A DNA stretch of 64,000 nt from Alphaproteobacteria bacterium (lineage in GTDB: Bacteria; Myxococcota_A; UBA796; GCA-2862545), in NCBI GenBank assembly GCA_020632885.1, contig JACKEQ010000025.1, positions 23,350-87,349 on the forward strand, in the 5' to 3' direction. This document shows, in pieces, positions 60,158-64,000 of the stretch. Numbering within the stretch: position 1 is the stretch's first letter; each line of letters begins with the position of its first letter. Below the pieces are notes generated by a model. The model saw only the letters and a list, made by a program, of their open reading frames with translations, was not told where the DNA came from and did not search any database. The position numbers and the translations under genes are program-made.

Positions 60158-60730
60158 CTACAGGGTGAGGTCGATCGTGTAGACGCCGCCGGCCGCGTTG
60201 GTCGCGGTGCCCTGCACGGTCGTGGTGTCGGGCTCGCGCAGGGTCGCGTCGCCATCGGGCATCAGCGACCCGGCGAAGGCGATGTCCAGGGTCAGCCGAC
60301 CCTCCAGATCGCCCGCCAGCACGAAGTCACCGACCAGCGTGCCCTCCAGCGTCCCGTCCGGGATGCCGCGGAGCGAGAGGTCGAGATGCGGTGTCGAGAC
60401 GTCGTCGGTGGCGTAGACGATCTGCACGGTGGCGTCGTCCTCCCCGAGCGGCACGTCCTCCACGTCCGCGTAGCCCACCAGCGCCATGTCGAGCCGCATT
60501 CCCTTGTTCGCGGAGTTGCCCTGGTCGACCTGCCCCGTGATGGTCATCGTCCCCGACACGTCGCCCGGGCCCTCCCGTGTGGGGATGTTGGCCGAGCTGG
60601 CCGCGTTGAAGCCGTCGAACCCGAGGGCCAGGCCGCGCTCGATGGCACCCTCGAGCCCCAGGGCCGCGGCCTCCGCTTCCTGGTCGGAGGTGACGGCGGA
60701 GTCGTGACAGGCGAGGAGTGCGAAGATCAC
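60158..60730 (-). CDS. Lipoprotein with acidic beta-rich domain
   Basis: 190 aa. Very short lipoprotein leader MIFALLAC (start GTG 60730). Residues 15-60 are acidic and helical; the rest is a beta-sandwich-like domain with repeated strands (GTMTITGQVDQGNS, LEGTLVGDFVLAGDLEGRLTLDIAFAG, VQGTATNAAGGVYTIDLTL). No cysteines beyond the lipidated one. It is preceded on its strand by two hairpins (60756-60840). No family recognised. Confidence 0.68.
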   Translation of the reverse strand: MIFALLACHDSAVTSDQEAEAAALGLEGAIERGLALGFDGFNAASSANIPTREGPGDVSGTMTITGQVDQGNSANKGMRLDMALVGYADVEDVPLGEDDATVQIVYATDDVSTPHLDLSLRGIPDGTLEGTLVGDFVLAGDLEGRLTLDIAFAGSLMPDGDATLREPDTTTVQGTATNAAGGVYTIDLTL

Positions 60731-60755
60731 GGGCGCCTCGGGAGGGGGTGAGAAC

Positions 60756-60840
60756 CCCCCGCAGACCGCCCCATGCGGTCCGCGGGGGTGCACGGCCCAG
60801 GCGCGAGAGGGCGTACGACCCTCCAGCGTCGCCTGGGGCC
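60756..60840 (-). terminator. Two tandem strong hairpins (terminator or structured leader)
   Basis: The arm at 60756-60769 pairs with 60775-60788 in 13 of 14 positions around a five-base loop. A second hairpin pairs 60794-60803 with 60830-60840 (one bulge), with an inner stem around GGGCGTACGACCC. They lie between the end of the NamZ-like gene and the start of the lipoprotein gene on the minus strand. A T-tract is missing, so a Rho-dependent stop, a processed RNA end or a structured 5' leader are all possible. Confidence 0.55.
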
Positions 60841-60848
60841 AGGATGGA

Positions 60849-62051
60849 TCACGGGTAGAGCAGGAAGGGTGCGCGGGCCTCGATCCAGGCCGCCTCGTCG
60901 GGGAGGAGGCGGGCGTCGCGGTCGGCCACGGTGCCCTCGGGATCGTCGACCCACTCGCGCAGGAGCGGGCCGCCGTCGATCACGTCCACGGGCAGGCGGC
61001 CCTCGGTGTACTCGTACGGGTGATCGCGCCAGATCGGGTAGTCCGGGCGGAGGTCGCGCAGGGACTTCAGGAACAGCGAGATCAGCCGGTACGGACGGAA
61101 CCGGTCGTGCGCGTAGCCCGGCCAGTCCGTGTGGATCTGGATGCCGAGGTTCAGCCGGTGGGCGTGCTTGTGGAAGGTGGGCTCGAAGGCGTTCTGGCGG
61201 ATGCGGCAGCCCTCGAGCCAGTGCGGGGCGAGCGCGTGCATGCGGTCGACGATGGCGTCGCGCGGGATGTCCGGGGCCCCGACCACCTCGAGCGGGACGG
61301 TGGTCCCGCGGCCCTCGGACAGCGTGGTGCCCTCCAGGACGACGGTGCCGGGGAAGCAGCGGGCCATGTTCAGGCTGGCTGCGTTGGGGCTCGGGTTCAC
61401 CCAGGCGAGCTCGGTGGACCACCCGAACGTGGGCGCGGCGTTCGGCGCGTAGCCCTCCATCGGGACGACGTGGAGGTCGACGTCCAGGCCGAATCGGCGC
61501 ACGAACCAGCGGGCGGCTTCGCCCAGCGTGAGCCCGTGGCGCATCGGGAGCTCCGCCGCACCGACGAAGCTCTCGTGGCCGGGCAGGAGCAGGGTGCCCT
61601 CCACGGGGCGTCCCGCCGGGTTGGGCCGGTCGAGGACCCAGACGCTCTTGCCCTTCGCCGCACCGGCCTCGAGCACGTACAGCAGCGTGGTGAGGAAGGT
61701 GTAGATGCGCGTGCCGACGTCCTGGAGGTCGACGAGGAGCACGTCGAAGGTGTCGAGCATCGCGTCGGTGGGACGCCGGACCTCACCGTAGAGGCTGAAG
61801 ACGGGGATGCCGAGCTTCGGATCCACCTCGTCCGCCGTCTCGATCATGTTGTCCTGCTTGTCGCCCTTCATGCCGTGCTGGGGGCCGAAGGCCGCGGTGA
61901 GCCGCAGGTCGTCGAGGGTGGCGAGGGCGTCGAGCGTGTGCGTCAGATCGCGGGTGACGGACGCGGGGTGGCCGAGCACGGCGACGCGACGGCCGGCGAG
62001 GGGACGGCGGAGGGCGGGGTCGGCGAGGAGGCGGTCGATTCCGAGCTGCAC
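60849..62051 (-). CDS. NamZ-like (DUF1343) exo-beta-N-acetylmuramidase, no signal peptide
   Basis: 400 aa, GTG 62051. DUF1343 motifs: FGPQHGMKGDKQDNM, VFSLYGEVRRPTDAML, LLVDLQDVGTRIYTF, VLDRPNPAGRPVEGT, PMRHGLTLGEAARWF, LSEGRGTTVPLEVVGAP. NamZ of Bacillus and Tannerella removes terminal MurNAc from peptidoglycan fragments and is exported; this protein starts MQLGIDRLLADPALRRPL with no signal peptide, so it may act in cytoplasmic muropeptide recycling. Monocistronic, divergent from the P450 gene. Confidence 0.88.
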   Translation of the reverse strand: MQLGIDRLLADPALRRPLAGRRVAVLGHPASVTRDLTHTLDALATLDDLRLTAAFGPQHGMKGDKQDNMIETADEVDPKLGIPVFSLYGEVRRPTDAMLDTFDVLLVDLQDVGTRIYTFLTTLLYVLEAGAAKGKSVWVLDRPNPAGRPVEGTLLLPGHESFVGAAELPMRHGLTLGEAARWFVRRFGLDVDLHVVPMEGYAPNAAPTFGWSTELAWVNPSPNAASLNMARCFPGTVVLEGTTLSEGRGTTVPLEVVGAPDIPRDAIVDRMHALAPHWLEGCRIRQNAFEPTFHKHAHRLNLGIQIHTDWPGYAHDRFRPYRLISLFLKSLRDLRPDYPIWRDHPYEYTEGRLPVDVIDGGPLLREWVDDPEGTVADRDARLLPDEAAWIEARAPFLLYP

Positions 62052-62126
62052 GGGGTCTCCGAGGGGGGCGGGGCACGCGAGCCTACCGCGGGACCCGCGG
62101 ATAGCGACAGCCCGGGAGGTCGGACC

Positions 62127-63278
62127 ATGGGACCCTACGGGATGTACGAGGAGGTCCGCGCTGCTGGCGGGGTCGCGTGGCGCCCGGAGCTGAACGCGTT
62201 CGTGGTCGTCGGGTACGACGACGTGCGCGCGGCCCTGCGCGACCCCAGGCTCTCCAGCGCGGTCGCGGGGACGGGCCCTGCTTCCGGGCCGCTGGCGCCG
62301 CTCGTCGAGGTGCTGCGCGACCAGCTGTTCCTCATGGACCCCCCGCGCCACCGTAGCCTCCGGAAGCTCGTGGCGAAGGCGTTCACCCCGAGGTCCGTCG
62401 TGGCGCTCGAAGAGGGGGCCACACAGTCGTGCGAGGCCCTGCTGGCGGGCTTCCGGGAGGGGGACCTCGTGGAGCGGCTCGCCTACCCGTTCCCGCTGCA
62501 GGTCATCGCGCGCATCCTGGGCATCCCGGCCCACGAGGAGGACGACTTCCGGGCATGGTCGAACGCGATCGCGGCGTTCGTGGTGCAGATGCGGCCGTCG
62601 CAGGAGGTCGTGCACGGCGCTCTGCGGGCCGTCGATGCCATCCGACCCTTCCTGCGCGAGCGGATCCGTCGGCGTGCCGATGAGGGCGGCGACGGGGACG
62701 ACCTGCTCGCGACGCTCCTGCGCACGCGGGAGGACGGGGAGGCCCTCACGGAGGACGAGGTGGTGCACACCGCCATGCAGTTCCTGATCGCGGGCCACGA
62801 GACGACCACGAACCTGCTCGGGAACATCGTGCTCGCGGTGTCGCGCCAGCCGGGCCTGCTCGCCAGGGTGCGGGAGGAGCCCGGGCTCGGGGGGCGGGTC
62901 GTCGAGGAGACCCTGCGTCACGACCCCTCCGTGCAGATGGTGGACCGCGTGGCCGCCGAGCCGCTGGCCCTCGGTGGGGTCGAGGTGGACGCGGGTCGCA
63001 GGGTGTTCCTGGCCGTGGCGGGGGCCAACCGGGACCCGGTGGTGTTCACCGACCCGGGCCGCTTCGACGTCGATCGGGCCGGGGTGGACCGGCATCTGGG
63101 GTTCGGCGCCGGTATCCACGTGTGCCTGGGGTCCGCGTTGAGCCGGATGGAGGCACGCGTGGCGCTGGAGGCGCTGGCACGGCACGCGCGGGAGGTCGAG
63201 GTCACGGGCCCCCTTCAGTACCGGGCGAGCACCACCCACCGGGGTCTGGAGCGGCTCGACGTGCGGTTGATGCCGTGA
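62127..63278 (+). CDS. Cytochrome P450
   Basis: 383 aa, soluble bacterial-type length. The oxygen-binding I-helix AGHETTTN, the ExxR motif in VVEETLRHDP, and the haem-binding FGAGIHVCLGSALSRMEAR with the thiolate Cys are intact. The N-terminal region starts MGPYGMYEEVRAAGG, short for the family but complete by motif. Start ATG 62127 follows GGGAGGT. The stop overlaps the next gene's GTG. No ferredoxin or reductase gene is nearby. Substrate unknown. Confidence 0.9.
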   Translation: MGPYGMYEEVRAAGGVAWRPELNAFVVVGYDDVRAALRDPRLSSAVAGTGPASGPLAPLVEVLRDQLFLMDPPRHRSLRKLVAKAFTPRSVVALEEGATQSCEALLAGFREGDLVERLAYPFPLQVIARILGIPAHEEDDFRAWSNAIAAFVVQMRPSQEVVHGALRAVDAIRPFLRERIRRRADEGGDGDDLLATLLRTREDGEALTEDEVVHTAMQFLIAGHETTTNLLGNIVLAVSRQPGLLARVREEPGLGGRVVEETLRHDPSVQMVDRVAAEPLALGGVEVDAGRRVFLAVAGANRDPVVFTDPGRFDVDRAGVDRHLGFGAGIHVCLGSALSRMEARVALEALARHAREVEVTGPLQYRASTTHRGLERLDVRLMP

Positions 63279-63934
63279 TCGGGCTCGTGTCCGTCGCAGT
63301 GGCGGGGGACTACACGGTCACGCCGGCCGCGGTGACCGAGGTCCCTCTGATGGTCGGTGCGGGCGTCCGGCTGGAGACCCCTCCGCGCATCTGGGTCGAC
63401 GCCGGGGTGGGCGTGCTGCCGCGGTCGTACGTGCAGCTCTCCAATGCCGTGATCACGCGCATGTTCCCCGACGACTACCCCGAGTCCACGGCGACGCTGG
63501 TGGAGGAGAGCCTGGCGAGCAGCCTGGTGCTCCGGGGGCGGCTGGGCTGGCGTCCCTCCGCGAGACACGGGTTCGGCTTCGGTGCGGGCGGCACCGTAGC
63601 GACGCTAGGGGGCAGCGCCACGGGTGTCGAGCTGGTGGAGGGCATCACGGGCGTGCAGGTGCCGACGTTCGGGGAGGACCGGCTCCTGGTCGACGCCCGA
63701 GCGACCGTGCTCCTCGTGGATGTCGGTCTGGACTGGGCGATCCCGGTGTGGCGGCAGCTCGTGGTCCGCCCGGCGCTGGGTTGGTCGTTCACCGCCTGGG
63801 CGCACACGGACCTGGAGCCCTCGACGGAGCCCCGGTTCCCGCCCGCCCAGGTGGCCATGGACGCGGTGGAGGCCGAGGGCGAGGCGTACCTGGACACCAC
63901 GTTCACCCGGTACGTGCACCCGCCGTGGATTCCG
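63275..63934 (+). pseudogene. Outer-membrane beta-barrel-like gene interrupted by element copy 2
   Basis: GTG 63275 overlaps the P450 stop (GTGA). About 220 codons read a signal peptide (MIGLVSVAVAG) and amphipathic strands (VGAGVRLETPPRIWVDAG, LVLRGRLGWRPSARHGFGFGAG, VVRPALGWSFTAWAH). At ...TRYVHPPWIP the coding sequence meets the start of the hairpin element (63935), so the C-terminal strand needed for barrel insertion is lost or replaced by element sequence. It resembles the small barrel proteins at 20586 and 21221 in style. Confidence 0.7.
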
Positions 63935-64000
63935 TTTGACGGTCAACACGTCCTGGCCCGCGAAGGGCGGGGATACCAGCACACTTCGAGCCAGGGCGTG
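63935..64000 (+). mobile_element. Hairpin-rich element, copy 2 (continues beyond window)
   Basis: Starts TTTGACGGTCAACACG and matches, in inverted orientation, 44473-44408 of copy 1 in 62 of 66 positions; all four mismatches sit in the loop of the large palindrome, none in its arms. It is preceded, like copy 1, by GGATTCCG (63927-63934). The far end is outside the window, so this copy could be larger and carry a transposase. Confidence 0.75.

Overview
The window is 64 kb of very GC-rich DNA (roughly 70% G+C by eye) from what looks like a Myxococcota / former deltaproteobacterial chromosome. This rests on gene content, not on a marker gene: Ser/Thr kinases with PEGA, FHA and AgmX/PglI-type domains, a TIGR02996-type protein, many short-leader lipoproteins, an Asp-Thr/Asp-Ser repeat lipoprotein, and a selenocysteine formate dehydrogenase. 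Genes are tightly packed; ATGA, GTGA and TGATG overlaps are common. No tRNA, rRNA, CRISPR array or replication origin was seen.

Layout. 1-2709: small envelope proteins, including a DT/DS-repeat lipoprotein with an apparent one-base frameshift. 2804-7816: a hexapeptide acyltransferase, then an operon of an FHA/winged-helix regulator, a membrane Ser/Thr kinase with unusual HLD/DWG motifs, and a membrane pseudokinase. 7824-8508: a small membrane-anchored peptide ending in CPACGRG, and a TerB-like protein. 8595-14693: NAD-type formate dehydrogenase, with a NuoE/F-type beta subunit and a selenocysteine alpha subunit (in-frame UGA at 13050 plus a SECIS hairpin) separated by a TIGR02996 protein and a bacteriohemerythrin. 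14668-23385: polytopic membrane protein, PEGA kinase, hydrolase, FHA/AgmX protein and a four-gene envelope operon. 23398-32414: M3 peptidase, PQQ-like propeller, DUF3089 hydrolase, FetAB-like iron exporter, AarF/UbiB-like kinase and small lipoproteins. 32444-42414: tandem DUF4139 proteins, a c-di-GMP phosphodiesterase, a GMC oxidoreductase, and a porin paired with a TsdA-like dihaem cytochrome.

42463-46255 is a disrupted locus. An ECF sigma factor, translationally coupled to its anti-sigma factor, is split by a 1,581-bp ISKra4-like insertion sequence (matched inverted repeats, perfect 9-bp target duplication) and by a second, hairpin-rich element of about 144 bp. Another copy of that element interrupts a beta-barrel gene at the right edge of the window.

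46255-63934: amidase, fused hydantoinase/5-oxoprolinase, PHB-depolymerase-like esterase, then the most interesting locus: a DUF692/MNIO-family enzyme overlapping a small membrane-anchored peptide that ends in CPACGMG. The peptide is a clear paralogue of the one at 7824-8099, so the pair looks like an undescribed RiPP-type maturation system. Beyond it lie a Cys-rich protein, RlpA-like, FkbM methyltransferase, M3 dipeptidase, histidine kinase, metallo-hydrolase, dehydrogenase, NamZ-like glycosidase and cytochrome P450 genes.

A recurrent signal runs through the window. At least nine genes without a Shine-Dalgarno sequence have a TAnnnT-like hexamer 5-7 bases before the start codon, which suggests widespread leaderless transcripts.
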